Below, one piece after another: positions 1-9,919 of a stretch of 64,000 nt of DNA. Position numbers and translations under genes: made by a program. Position 1 is the stretch's first letter, and every line of letters starts with the position of its first letter. This DNA is from Cycas panzhihuaensis (taxonomy: Eukaryota; Cycadophyta): the NCBI GenBank assembly GCA_023213395.1, contig CM041465.1:248255741-248319740 (forward strand), written 5' to 3'. The notes under the pieces were generated by a model. It was not told where the DNA came from, searched no databases, and was given only the letters and a program-made list of their open reading frames with translations.

Positions 1-521
1 TCTAAGAGAAACGACATTGCCAATGCACAAACCCGTGCCCCTAGGGATTTGAGGAAAATGATGAAAAAACCCTCAAAACTGACAAACAGCTCAACGAAAT
101 ATGATCCAATCTCTTCGATTTACAGTGAGAGAGAGTTTAGATACTTGATACCCGAGTTTCAAGCCAGATTTTTGAGAAGATTTGAAGTAGAAAGCCTTCA
201 AACCCGTGCGCCTATAAATCTGGCCAAAAGTCCCTTGAAATGGCTTCAAATGACGTCGGTCCTTAAGAGAAAAATGTTGAGGGGACTCCAATCAATGATC
301 TGGGTAAGTTTCGTGAAATTCTCACAACTTTGATTTTTTGGCACCCGTACGATTCCGCATTGCTCAGACTCACTGCATACAGATCACGAACCTTGGTCTG
401 AGACTTGGCTTGCTGAAAGTCTTGGTTCTTCTTTGAATTGCTTGACCGAATGCTCCTTCTGGTTATCAAAGACCTGATTCTCTTACAGGCAAGAGGACTT
501 CAACAGCCTGCTCTGATACCA
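1..521 (-). mobile_element. Copia element J, leader/internal start (partial)
   Basis: This is the first internal sequence of a minus-strand LTR retrotransposon whose body lies beyond the left edge. The primer-binding site sits at 510-521, where the plus strand reads GCTCTGATACCA, the complement of the TGGTATCAGAGC tRNA-Met type site, directly beside the LTR at 523-722. Short open frames on both strands (for example 263-469 minus) do not resemble any gag or pol domain I know. The stretch is therefore called untranslated leader or the unrecognised gag start. Element class is inferred from the primer site and the short LTR. Confidence 0.55.
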
Positions 522-522
522 T

Positions 523-722
523 ATAGAAAGATTCTCTCATGTCTTTATTGATCATTTGCAAATGTATAAATACAATTCAAAGGTACGGGACAAACGGCAA
601 CCGCTTCATGAGATTGTGCCACTTATCATTTTGGAGAAGGGGGACAATGATACATGACCCTTACAAGAGACTTTAGACAACCTAGATAAAACATTACTCT
701 AGACAAAATATTACCTTTTACA
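523..722 (-). repeat. 5' LTR of copia element J (about 200 bp)
   Basis: On the minus strand this begins TGTAAAAGG, at the point where homology to the LTR of element A stops, and ends next to the primer site at 510-521. A TATA-like TATTTATA lies near position 570. Blocks are shared with the LTR of copia G at 56606-56799: ATGTTTTATCTAGG, a TTGTAAGGGTCATGT-like block and GATAAGTGGCAC. J and G are therefore one LTR family. J is inserted inside the 3' LTR of element A, because the A LTR resumes at 723 in mid-sequence. Confidence 0.6.
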
Positions 723-1182
723 AGAGTATCTTAAGAGAACAAGATGATTAGCATCACATCAATAGCACTATGAAGATAAGCAATTGAGCAAGCATAAACT
801 TAAGTACATGAAAGACAAAAGATATAGAGGAGTAGGAATTGTTCCTATCTCCAATAACAAGATTGACTTGTATTTAAATGAGCAACATAACAATACAATA
901 CCTCACACTCACTATGCTCTACATGAGAAATGGTCCCAATATATAGAGGAGGAGGAGGAGCCTTAGGAGGCTTCATGTTTGACACTTGTCAAACATGCAC
1001 ACCTTGACCCATGTGCACTCACATGTGCAAAAGTGCATGAGGGGTACATTGACTCTCAAGTCACAACTTGTGCTCACTAGAAAGAGTGTGGGTGTGTATT
1101 TTAGCATAAAGTACCTTATATAAAGTACATAATATTATAATATAAAGTACAATACTTAACATTTAAATATAAAGGTCTAACA
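723..1182 (-). repeat. 3' LTR of copia A (left part lost)
   Basis: Aligns by eye with 6290-6759 along its full length with scattered substitutions and small gaps. On the minus strand it starts TGTTAGACC at 1182, right after a polypurine tract. About 70 bp present at the other LTR (6218-6289) are missing here, because homology breaks off at 722/723 where LTR J begins. A TATA-like CCAATATATAG block lies near 935-947. Confidence 0.8.
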
Positions 1183-1192
1183 CCCCTACTTA
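1183..1192 (-). other. Polypurine tract of copia A
   Basis: The minus strand reads TAAGTAGGGG immediately before the LTR start TGTTAGACC. A purine run directly 5' of a 3' LTR is the usual plus-strand DNA primer of LTR elements, and it fixes the element's orientation. Confidence 0.7.
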
Positions 1193-1209
1193 ATGTTTAC
1201 AATGTTAAG

Positions 1210-1665
1210 TTTTACCTGATGTATTGCACTAACTAGGAGGTCGCTCTAAATATTCCTCCACTGCAGGGTCGTCGTTGAGAACGGTTCTCTTCATGTCCAT
1301 TTGATGGATTGGCCATTTGCATTGTGCAGCTCAGGCCAATCTTGGTGTGATAGCATTCATTTTTTTGCCAGGGGAAGAGGTTGCTCCATAGTCAATGCCT
1401 TCTTTCAGTTTGAATCCTTTGGCCACCCATCAAGCTTTGTTACGCTCAATAGAACTGTCAATAGAACTGTCAGATCAGAATTTGGTTTTATGTCTCCTTT
1501 TGCAATTGTTTGCCTTTTTCTTGTTAGGCAATTTTACCAAATCCTAAGTTCCATTCTTTGCAAAAAAATGGATGACAACTTTCCACTTTTCATTTTTACA
1601 AATAGCCTCCTCAAAAGTGGAGGGCTCATCAACACAAAGTACATCAATTGTAAGTGCATAATTGA
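1210..1665 (-). pseudogene. Truncated reverse transcriptase of copia A
   Basis: Minus-strand translation across frames gives the N-terminal copia RT pattern: TFEEAICKNEKWK, then NGT-DLVKLPNKKK, then KGFKLKEGIDYG-like and MNAITPRLA-like segments, and WPIHQMDMKRTVLND, the counterpart of the DVKTAFLNGD box. It ends there and jumps to non-coding sequence and the polypurine tract, so the YVDD box and RNase H are deleted. A 12-bp tandem duplication (CAATAGAACTGT) lies near 1448-1472. The plus-strand open frame 1301-1669 is only its shadow. Confidence 0.75.
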
Positions 1666-1689
1666 TTAATTACTACTACATTTTTTATG

Positions 1690-2752
1690 GACATTTTCCT
1701 TCTATCACTTGTGCATCATGTACTGTTTGAGTATACCATCTGGGTAACTTCTTCGGTGTTGAAACAACAGACTCAATATCCAAGGCCTGAAGTGGCTAGT
1801 CAACAAAAGGGCTATTAGGGTCAAGAGGTATTGATGATGATGGTGGAGCAAATGTTGATGACGAAGCAACAGAAGCAAAAGATGAACATGGTATAGAAGA
1901 TTGTGAGGGAAGGAAATCCTCAACAATCCATTTGCCTTTATCAAGAGGATGATGGTTGGATGTCAGTTCCATCTCCTCATTATCTTCAACAAAGATGACA
2001 TCTCTAGATATATGCATTTTCTTGGAAGTGTGATCATACACTCTATATGCTTTGCTGCTAATAGAGTAACCAATGAAAATGCATTTTAGACTTTTGTTGT
2101 CTAATTTCTTCCTTTGCTATTAGGGAATGTGCATATATGTAGTGCACTTAAAAGTATGCAAATGGCTAACAGTTGGCTTTTTGCCAAGCCAAGCCTCCTC
2201 TAGTGTCATATCAATGATTGCGGTAGTAGGGCTCCTATTGGTGGCATAAGTTGTTGTATGAAATGCAAAGCCCCTTTGCATGCATCATGGCTTTGGCTTT
2301 ATTTGCCAAGGTCCCATTCATCCTCTCAACTGCACCATTTTGTTGACGTGTATATGGAGCAGTAAGCTGTCTTTTGATCCCATAATCTCTGCAAAACTAG
2401 TTGAACTCTCTTGAGGCAAATTCATCTCCATTGTCAGATCGCAATATTTTAATGGACAAATATGCTTCTTTCTCCACAAGTTTGAATTGTTGGAATTTAT
2501 CTAAAGCTTCTAATTTGTGTTTGATGAAGTAAACTCAAACTTTGTGTGAAAAATCATCAATGAAGTGATACAGTAAAATGCTCCTCCAAGAGATGGTATG
2601 GACATGGGTCCACATGGTTTGCCTTTAAGAAAAGGTTCACGATATTGTTTCCCCATAATACAAGCTTCACAAAGACATTTTTGTGCCAAAATCTTTGGAA
2701 GCCCATGCACCATGCTTTTATTAAACATCATTTTAATGTTGTCTAGGCTCAA
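1690..2752 (-). pseudogene. Integrase region of copia A
   Basis: Minus strand. GAG-pre-integrase begins at about 2770 (WHNRLGHLSL) with the Cys pair CLCEACIMGK, followed by SDNGDEF and a QQNGAVERMN block, the catalytic integrase core. Downstream is the post-integrase segment (1796-2041) with HISRDVIFVED and a serine/proline-rich linker, then PKKLPRWYTQT, typical of copia sequence between INT and RT. Several stops interrupt it. The protein would be the integrase module of the polyprotein. Confidence 0.75.
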
Positions 2753-3235
2753 GTGGCCTAGCCTGTTGTGCCAAATCTATTCTTTAGTCAGTAATTGAGA
2801 GATAGAATGTGCAGGAGAAGTATCAAGTGTAATGTTTGAAGCATCTAATTTATAAAATCCATGGTCTTCATGACCAATGGAAACCACTTGATCATTTTCG
2901 TCATTAATAGTGCATTGCCCACCTTTAAATAAAACACTCATTTGTTGCTTATCCAGTTGGCTAACAGATAGTAGGCTATTGTGCATTGAGGGCACCAAAT
3001 AAGTATCACCTGTGAGAAATGTGGAGGCTAGGTGATCTGGTGAGTGGAAAGAGGCAATTTCACCCATTCCAGATATTTGTATAGTTTCATTATTGCCGAA
3101 GGTGACTGTTTGCCTTTTTCCATGTTTAACATCATAGAGCAAATCCTCGTCACTAGTCATATGATGGGATGCTCTCGAATCAACAATCTAAGTGCTATCA
3201 CTATTTGTGGTGTGATAGGCATAAAACAATTTGTC
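2753..3235 (-). pseudogene. Protease domain of copia A
   Basis: Minus-strand open stretch 2777-3160 carries HMTSDEDLLYD, VTFGNNETIQI, SGMGEI and LLSVSQLDKQQ, the flap and substrate-binding part of a copia aspartic protease. It matches the equivalent region of copia I at 63780-64000. The active-site triad reads DSR (VDSRASHHM, about 3160-3190) instead of DSG, so catalysis is probably lost. A stop separates it from GAG-pre-integrase. Confidence 0.75.
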
Positions 3236-3750
3236 TTCTTCATTGGAAAACTGATTAGTGTGGTGTTGATTGCCACCTCTGAATGGCCCCATTCCTCTAT
3301 GACCTCCTTGAAATCCACCTTGATTAGATCTATGAGGGGGCAGTTGCTACTAATTCTGTTGTTGTCTCTATTGTTGTTGTTGAGGCTGCCGTTGCTACTA
3401 CTACATGTCGAATTGATGCTTCCGGCACTTTGGTTGAATGTAGCCCTTTTCGCCACAATAATGGCAAACAATGTTATTGGCTTTTGATGTGCCAATATTT
3501 AGATTCCCAAATTGTTTGTTGAAGTTTGGTTTGGTAGTTTGTTTGCCTTTATACTTGGCAATGAAAGCTCTTGATGTGGATGGTTCATCCTGATGAGAGT
3601 AGATTTGCTCCTCTCATAGTGAAAGACTTTCAAGTTTATTGAAAGCCATTGTGCCAAGTGTGCCTCCTCGTGTGATTGAAGAAATGGAGTAGTCGTACTC
3701 CCGTGAAAATGTATGAATTGTGGCAGTGGCAAGGTCTTCATTTGAGGTTA

Positions 3751-3793
3751 GTTTTCCCAATGTGGTCAGTCAGTTTTCCCAATGTGGTCAGCT
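3751..3793. repeat. 22-bp tandem duplication in gag of A
   Basis: GTTTTCCCAATGTGGTCAGT is present twice in direct succession (3751-3772 and 3773-3793). The period is 22 bp, not a multiple of three, so the duplication shifts the gag frame. Confidence 0.85.
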
Positions 3794-3915
3794 CATTATT
3801 GAATTCCTTAATTGAAGATAAAAGGGTTATCATAGACTCGACAAATCTCAAAGTAAACAATTTTGCCTTATTCATTACAATGTGAGCATCATCTCACCTT
3901 TCATACAAAACAATC

Positions 3916-4063
3916 AAAGTATCCCAAACTCCTTTTGAAATAGAAGTTGTTACAATATTTTGATCAACAACATTCTTAATAGTTATATCAAAGTAGCCCA
4001 AACTCCTTTTGAAATAGAAGTTGTTACAATATTTTGATCAACAACATTATTAACAGTTATATA
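3916..4063. repeat. 74-bp tandem duplication in gag of A
   Basis: Two adjacent copies, 3916-3989 and 3990-4063, share a CCCAAACTCCTTTTGAAAT core and differ at only a few positions. The 74-bp period breaks the gag frame. Copia I has only one copy of the matching gag segment, so this is a private duplication of A. Confidence 0.9.
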
Positions 4064-4307
4064 AATAAATGCTAAGGCTATTTCATCCTTAGCTTTCTAA
4101 GCATCAACTAAAACAGAATCAAGATGAATGATTACATTTCTATCTATTAGGCTTTCAATAGGAACAAGTTTGAAATTTTTCCCAAATACATAAACCCAAA
4201 ATTCATTTATGATAAGCAATATTTTTTGCTTGCTTTTTCTAATCTTAAAAATTATCTTGTCCTGTTAACTTAATGTGGCTTGCATTAAGCATGTTTATGG
4301 CTATCAT

Positions 4308-6203
4308 AATGTTAAAGTTGTTTTAAAATGCTCTTATAGCTAAAAGAATGACTTGGAGACTCGAGGCTTTCGCCACTTAAGCTCCACCCACAAACACGCC
4401 AACAACCTTGATCTTACAAGGAAGATTCAACAACTGAAGAGCATAATTTGAGAAGTGGAGGGCTAGGCAATGAGTTGATCCAACCTTTATCTTTCAAATA
4501 GATCCAACAATTAGCCAAGATCAAATTTAGAATAAGGGAGGTAGGGTTGATCTACATGGTGTATCGTGCTTTCCCTAGAGTTCATAGCTCCAAAAACACC
4601 CTTTTTGAACCTCCATTTATTCAAATGATCTCAACTGTTGTGCACGGACCGTATGGTCGGTTAGTCCCCTAAGGAATGCACCAAGCTTGAGCTATAGAAG
4701 CAAAATTTTAACCTTTTTTGAGCCTCTCTAACAAATATTTTAAGCAATTTTTTAAAGGTTTAAGTTGATTAAAATAAATTGCTTAATGAAGATAATGTTG
4801 CTTTACAAGTGCTTGAAAAACTTGATACAAGAGGTTTCAAAATGAAGTTGCTTGAGTGCTAAAAGAAACACTTTAAGTGTTGATCAAAGAGCACTAAAAA
4901 CTGAAAAAAAAAAAAAAAAAAGTACCAAGTGCCAAATGGAAAAATGCTTGCTTGCTTGTAGTGCTTGAAGTGGGTTTGTTTTTAAATGAAAGAATAACCA
5001 CTTAATGCCACTTTTAATCACATGTGCCAAGTAAACACGCTACCAAGACAATGTTTGGACTTTAAATAGTCCTAACCCGCACCAAAATAAGTGATTTTAT
5101 ATTAAAAAAAAGTGATTTTGGGCCCTTTTTTATGACTAAGGCAAAGAGGACACCTCGTAAGGAGCCTTAAAATTGCTTATACAATGTGAATTTTTCACTA
5201 GAAAGTACAAAAATGACTCAAATCACTCATTTTTTTGAGTCAAAAACACATTTGCGATTTCTTTTATATTAAATAAACTCAAAAAATAAAAGAAGGCTAA
5301 AATTTGGCTAAAAGGTGATTAAATGACATTTAAAAAAAAAAAGTGTTAAGGATCAACTTTAGAAAATATATCAATTATTTTTAAAAAAGAAATATTCTTT
5401 AGAATATCTCTTATTGTTTAACTTAAAGTTGAATTTTACTAAGTAAAAAAAACAAAATATTTCGGAGAACACCTACATGCAGCGACCAAGCGTTTTTTGA
5501 TCACGCAGATCGATGAATCTTGCAAATGAAGCAACAAATCGTCATGAGCTTTTGGATCTAGAGTTGTCCCCTTGTCACGGTGGTATCTGCTAGCTTTTGC
5601 ATCATTTGGTGGCTTGTAGAGAGAAAACGAACCAGTCAATTGTTTGGAGGGGGGCACAGCCTATTGAGCGACGAACGGACAACTGAGAAGAAATAAGAGC
5701 TCAAGAAGAGATTTCCTCCTCAGGAAATGAGCAGCCAAGGTTGAAACCACTGCAGAAGGGCTTCAAAATGCAAGCCAGCAACTGATACAAATAGAGACAA
5801 GTGTTTTTTTTGGTGATAACTCCACCCAACAATAGGTACAACCAAGTACAGTAGAATATATTATGTGAGGTAGGATTTTGACGCCAACAGAGAAGAATCA
5901 CATTATGTACCTACAAATTAACTGAGAAATCCTACCCAAAAAAAAAAAAATTATTTGCAAAAAAATGAAGAAAAACAGTGTACTCTAAGTCTTTTCTCTG
6001 CTGCAAACACAAACCAAGCCTTAGAAAAATTTCAAAAAATTAAATTTATTAATTTTCAACCTGCAACTCTTTAAAATAATGAGCAAAAAACAAAAAACAA
6101 TGCCAAACTTGGCCTTGGATCGCCTTCAGAAAGCAAAAGTCGTTACCAAGGGTTTGGTGCCACTTCTTCAAGCCTAAAAATAGTGGGTGCTCCTCTCCAA
6201 GTA
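4308..6203 (-). other. Long untranslated leader of copia A
   Basis: About 1.9 kb between primer site and gag with no convincing coding frame. It is related to the leader of copia I (60558-62709). Both have many AAGTGC/GCACTT words, a poly-A run here at 4904-4921, and the palindromic block GACCGTATGGTC at 4647-4658 matching GACCGTACGGTC in I. Long leaders are common in some plant copia lineages. Any RNA function is inference. Confidence 0.65.
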
Positions 6204-6215
6204 GCTTTGATACTA
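6204..6215 (-). other. Primer-binding site of copia A
   Basis: The plus strand reads GCTTTGATACTA, the complement of TAGTATCAAAGC, a two-base variant of the tRNA-Met type site TGGTATCAGAGC. It lies two bases from the LTR end, at the same spacing as in copia I. Confidence 0.7.
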
Positions 6216-6217
6216 AA

Positions 6218-6759
6218 TGTTAAGCATTCAACTCTAACATGGAATGATGAAGAAAAATAGCCTAGAATCTCTTAGATAGGGAGTGTGCTAAGAGAATAAG
6301 ATAATTAAAATCACATCAATAGCACTATGAAGATAAGCAACTAAGCAAGCGTAAACTTAAGCACATGAAAGACAAAAGATATGGATGAGTAGGAATTGTT
6401 CCTATCTCCAATAATAAGATTGACTTGTATTCAAATGAGCAGCATAACAATACAATACCTCACACTCACTATGCTCTACATGAGAAATGATCCCAATATA
6501 TAGAGAAGAAGGAGGAAACTTAGGGGGTTGCATGTTTGACACTTAAAACACTTGTCAAACATGCATGCCTTGAACCATGTACACTCACATGTGCAAAAGT
6601 GCATGAGGGCTACATTAACCTTCAAGTCACAACTTGTGCTCACTAGAAAGAATGTCGGTATGTGCTTTAGCATATTAGGTGGTAAAGCACCCTTACATAA
6701 AGTACATAATATTACAATATAAAGTACAACACTTAACATTTAAACACAAAGGTCTGACA
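6218..6759 (-). repeat. 5' LTR of copia A (542 bp)
   Basis: On the minus strand it begins TGTCAGACC and ends GCTTAACA, next to the primer site. It matches 723-1182 at roughly nine bases in ten by eye, and is more distantly related to the LTR of copia I (59987-60543). Both share the conserved ATTCTTTCTAGTG, GCACTTTTGC and TTTGACA blocks and a TCTATATA TATA-like element. Flanking base 6760 starts unrelated sequence. Confidence 0.85.
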
Positions 6760-8619
6760 AATTGCTCTCTAATAAATTATTGAAAATTGAAGTTTGTATG
6801 CTAAAATCAACCACTATAAATACTCCAAAAACCTCTGAAAACATTGAAAAATTTGAACGGATACCATATTGATAAGGTAGTACAGTTACATACTCAGTAT
6901 CATATACAGTTTCAAGTATGCACAACCCATACAACTACATTTATGGCAACATTTATGACATAAAAACAATAGGATTTGCTAACTAGAAAATATTGAGAGC
7001 TTACTTTGTAACGATTGAAATTTGTTATTTTGATAGTAAATATACATACAAAAAGTGGTTTAGAGGGGCCATATGACTGTATACATTGTGGTCGCACTAC
7101 TTGTTGTGTATACAGTCCATACAATTGCCTCTAAAGTGTTGGAAATTAGTTTTTAGAGTTATTAAGTTTGAAGAATAGATGCATGAATGCATTATGGTGT
7201 GTATGTTCATAAATGCTTCGTAATAATGCATAAAAATCATGTGGATAATTACTGGATACAATTAGATAATCATGTATGAATGATATTGTCATGATGAGAA
7301 TATGAAGAATGAAAAGGCAAGCATAAACTTTGTTTTGAACATATTATTAATGTGTCTTAAATATGCAATGAATGAAAGTATTCATACATGAATGCTATAA
7401 TTGCATATAAATAGGGTGATTTTCTATGGTGAATACAAATGATGGCTTAAATTAAGAATGATTGCAACAATTAATATAAGGGGAAAACTAATTCCTTATG
7501 TATGTTGTTGTTATGCTATAAATGGAATGTTATATAGATGCATGTCATTGTTATGATTTACTTTATTGTACTTGCAATATCATTAATTGTCATGGTTTGC
7601 TTATGATGGGGATACATTACTAAGCACAAAACAAACGTGTTAATGAACTTAAAACTAAGACTACCATTGGAAATACAAAAACATGGTATCAACCCAATTG
7701 CTCCATGGCATGCAAAAAATTCCAAGTTGAGCACTTCAAAAGTCAAAAGTATTAAGTACTTGGAAAACCCCAAGTGCATTGAATGCTTGGGAGGAGTAGT
7801 TAACTAATTGCATGTCATGAGTGATATCTTGTGTGTGTTGCCATAAGATGGGTTACCCTCTTAAAAGGGTATAAGAATATAGCTATGAAATAATTAGAGA
7901 GTAGGGTGACCTATATATTATTTTATAATGGCTTGTCATTCATGGTTTGTGGTCCCAGAGAGAAGAGGTGTTCATATTAGTGAACCTACACTCACTTGTA
8001 TTGATGGAAGAGTGTTAAAGAAGCCTTGAGAAGGTGATTTTATGGGGCAACATTAGCCACAAGTTACCTTAGCAAAACCACACATGAAAGTGCTTCATGT
8101 ATGTCAAAACTTGGAATTGCCATTTGTTAAAATAAGTTTTTTGTATGTCATAATTATTATCTTATGTTAGAAGAAAGAACCCATCCATCAAAAAGTGGTG
8201 TGAAATGATTCCAAAGCACTTGAGAAGAGCAATCACTATTTGTGATTGCGCTTGTGTCCAAAAATAAGACTTGGAAATCATTCTTATACTTGGTGTGTGG
8301 GAGCACCACCGTAAGATGCACATTGCAAAAGAAGAATGTGCATGACATGGTTCTAACCTTGGGTCGTATGCAATGCGTATGAGAATGCCCCATGGGGGCT
8401 TATGTCATGTGGTAACTTCCCATTCCAAACCAACTCACGAGTTGTACCTTCCCACTTTGAATTTAAAATAGATAATTTTTTATATAATAAATAAGAATTC
8501 AAGTTATGGAAGGTAGGCCTTGTGAGAAACATTAAATTGAGCTAACACCTTTCACCATTCTTGCTATCAAGCTCTAGGTGGATTACTTGGTGGGAAGAGC
8601 CCATTAGCAAACTAACTCC
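6760..8619. other. Unassigned stretch left of the LINE
   Basis: AT-rich sequence with many short open frames, none with a domain I recognise. Part of 7800-8619 may be 5' LINE sequence too decayed to identify, since the first clear LINE text appears near 8770. Nothing else could be supported here. Confidence 0.4.
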
Positions 8620-9571
8620 TCCTTGGAGGGTTATGGTAAGCAAGTGATTGCCACGAGGAGAAAGCTTGAGAGGGCCAACACCAAGAGATTGCCCTTCAAG
8701 TCCAAGAAACCTAATTCACCCACTATCTTAGGATGGTTGAGCTTTGGAAAGCCAAAAGGACCCAAATCCATGCCAGACTTCACTAGATCAAAGAAGGGGG
8801 CAAACATTCAAAGTTTCTTTTCCGAGCATTGAAGTGTAGACATTCCTTATAAGCCATTATGTACCTAAAACAAATGAGCATAGGCTCACCTTTAGGAAGG
8901 AGATTGCCAACGAGCTTGTCAAACACTATACTCGAGTTTTCTAAGCTCATGAGCCAACCCATGCTACAGGAGCTACCCTCCACGAATGCCTTCAAATTGT
9001 CCTTGTCAAGCTTAACACTGTGTGAGGCCTTACTAAAGTTGGGGGAGCTATGTGGTGTGCTTCATAAAATGTCCAATAAGAAATCTTGTGGCATTGATGG
9101 ATTCACTTGTGAATTCTATAGAACCACCAAGGATTTTACTGGACTTGTGCTCCTTAAAGTTTATCAAGAAGCTTTAGTCACTAGTTCTCTAGGCCTAACA
9201 CTCAATTTGGGTAATATTAAGTTGATTCCAAAAAAGGGGAGAGGGACCAAAGCTTATTAGCGGTTTGAGATCAATAAACCTCGTTAAATGTCTCATACAA
9301 CATTCTTGATAAAAGCCATGGAAAAAAGTATTAGGCACATCCTTCCCAAAATTGTTACTCCTGAGAAACCAAAGTTTATCAAGGGAAAATATACTTTGGA
9401 TAACATTATTGCTATTTAATGGGGCATAGAATGGGCTCGATCCCACTCTTAGGATATTTTGTTAAAGATTGATTTTGAAAAAGCTTATAATTGGGTTGAG
9501 TAGTCCTTAAATTGTCTTCTTCCCTAGTGTTTAGAGAGAGGCTTGTTAGGTTGGTGTAGTCGTTATTTGTT
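8620..9571 (+). pseudogene. LINE reverse transcriptase, N-terminal part
   Basis: The best stretch is the open frame 8859-9260. It contains MSNKKSCGIDGFTCEFY, the L1 KSPGIDGF box, then LNLGNIKLIPKKG, the IKLIPKK box. Shifted frames give LRSINLVKCL, ILPKIVTPEKPKFIKGKYTLDNI (L1: QTGFVKGR-ILDN) and KIDFEKAYNWVE, which carries the first catalytic aspartate region. The sequence then stops at the GATGA target site of element D. Upstream, 8623-8832 contains a SKKGANIQSFF segment like the linker before the RT. It encodes target-primed reverse transcriptase and is non-functional here. Confidence 0.8.
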
Positions 9572-9576
9572 GATGA
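9572..9576. other. Target-site duplication (left) of D
   Basis: GATGA immediately before the LTR start TGTTGAGATGG. The identical GATGA follows the second LTR at 12189-12193. A 5-bp duplication is the normal signature of LTR-element integration. Confidence 0.9.
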
Positions 9577-9907
9577 TGTTGAGATGGAATATTTAATTCA
9601 TATGATAACTATCCCTCATGTTGACCAAGAGATGCACATGTTTGAAGCACTCTTAATAGTTGGGCTACATTAAGAGTTGAGCTAATAGCTCATAGATTAG
9701 TGTAGTGGCTCCACTGTTGTGATTGGCTGACAAAAAGGTCAATGTAACTGTATATGTACTTATCTTCTAATGCAATGTTCATTCTTCCAGCAATTTTGTT
9801 GTGTTGTTCCATTGTACATATCTGTATGCTCTCTTTGGTTATGTTGTTTTGTATGCTAATTCTATGTTTTCTACATGGTATCAAAGCAATATTGAATATT
9901 TCTAACA
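9577..9907 (+). repeat. 5' LTR of D (331 bp)
   Basis: Begins TGTTGAGATGG and ends TTTCTAACA. It aligns along its whole length with 11848-12188, which has one extra short segment (ACCTTTGAGGG). Its last 32 bases contain a primer-site-like TGGTATCAAAGC (9876-9887) in addition to the motif just outside the LTR. Confidence 0.9.
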
Positions 9908-9919
9908 TAGTATCCAGAG
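9908..9919 (+). other. Primer-binding site of D (variant)
   Basis: TAGTATCCAGAG directly follows the LTR end and resembles the tRNA-Met type site TGGTATCAGAGC with an inserted C. A better match lies 32 bp upstream inside the LTR. Confidence 0.55.

Larger units (their letters stand above)
3420..4307 (-). pseudogene. Gag of copia A with zinc knuckle and duplications
   Basis: The minus-strand start at 4307 reads MIAINMLNASHIKLTGQDN and is followed by two early stops. It parallels the gag of copia I (start 62710). Further down come FWVYVFGKN-, VVDQNIVTTSISKG- and YER-DDAHIVMNKA-like stretches. The zinc knuckle near 3433-3475 reads CHYCGEKGYIQPKC, with Tyr in place of the usual His. Two tandem duplications (3751-3793 and 3916-4063) disrupt the frame. 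This would be the capsid/nucleocapsid protein of the virus-like particle. Confidence 0.75.
723..6759 (-). mobile_element. Copia LTR retrotransposon A, internally deleted
   Basis: A minus-strand Ty1/copia element. Reading from high to low coordinates it has 5' LTR 6218-6759, primer site 6204-6215, a long leader, gag with zinc knuckle, protease, GAG-pre-integrase, integrase, a reverse transcriptase remnant, a polypurine tract and 3' LTR 723-1182. The order PR-INT-RT identifies copia. Everything after the FLNGD region of the RT, including RNase H, is missing, so the element cannot reverse transcribe itself. Its LTR, leader and gag-PR are clearly related to copia I at 59987-64000 on the opposite strand. 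Frames are broken throughout. The left end is cut by the insertion of J. Confidence 0.85.

Noticed and set aside
49-333. 94-codon open frame on the plus strand
   Set aside because: It overlaps the leader of minus-strand element J, has no known domain, and the opposite strand is the element's own coding direction.
1301-1669. 122-codon plus-strand frame
   Set aside because: It is the antisense shadow of the RT remnant of copia A.
3044-3487. 147-codon plus-strand frame
   Set aside because: It is antisense to the gag-protease junction of copia A, where the minus strand has recognisable zinc knuckle and protease motifs.
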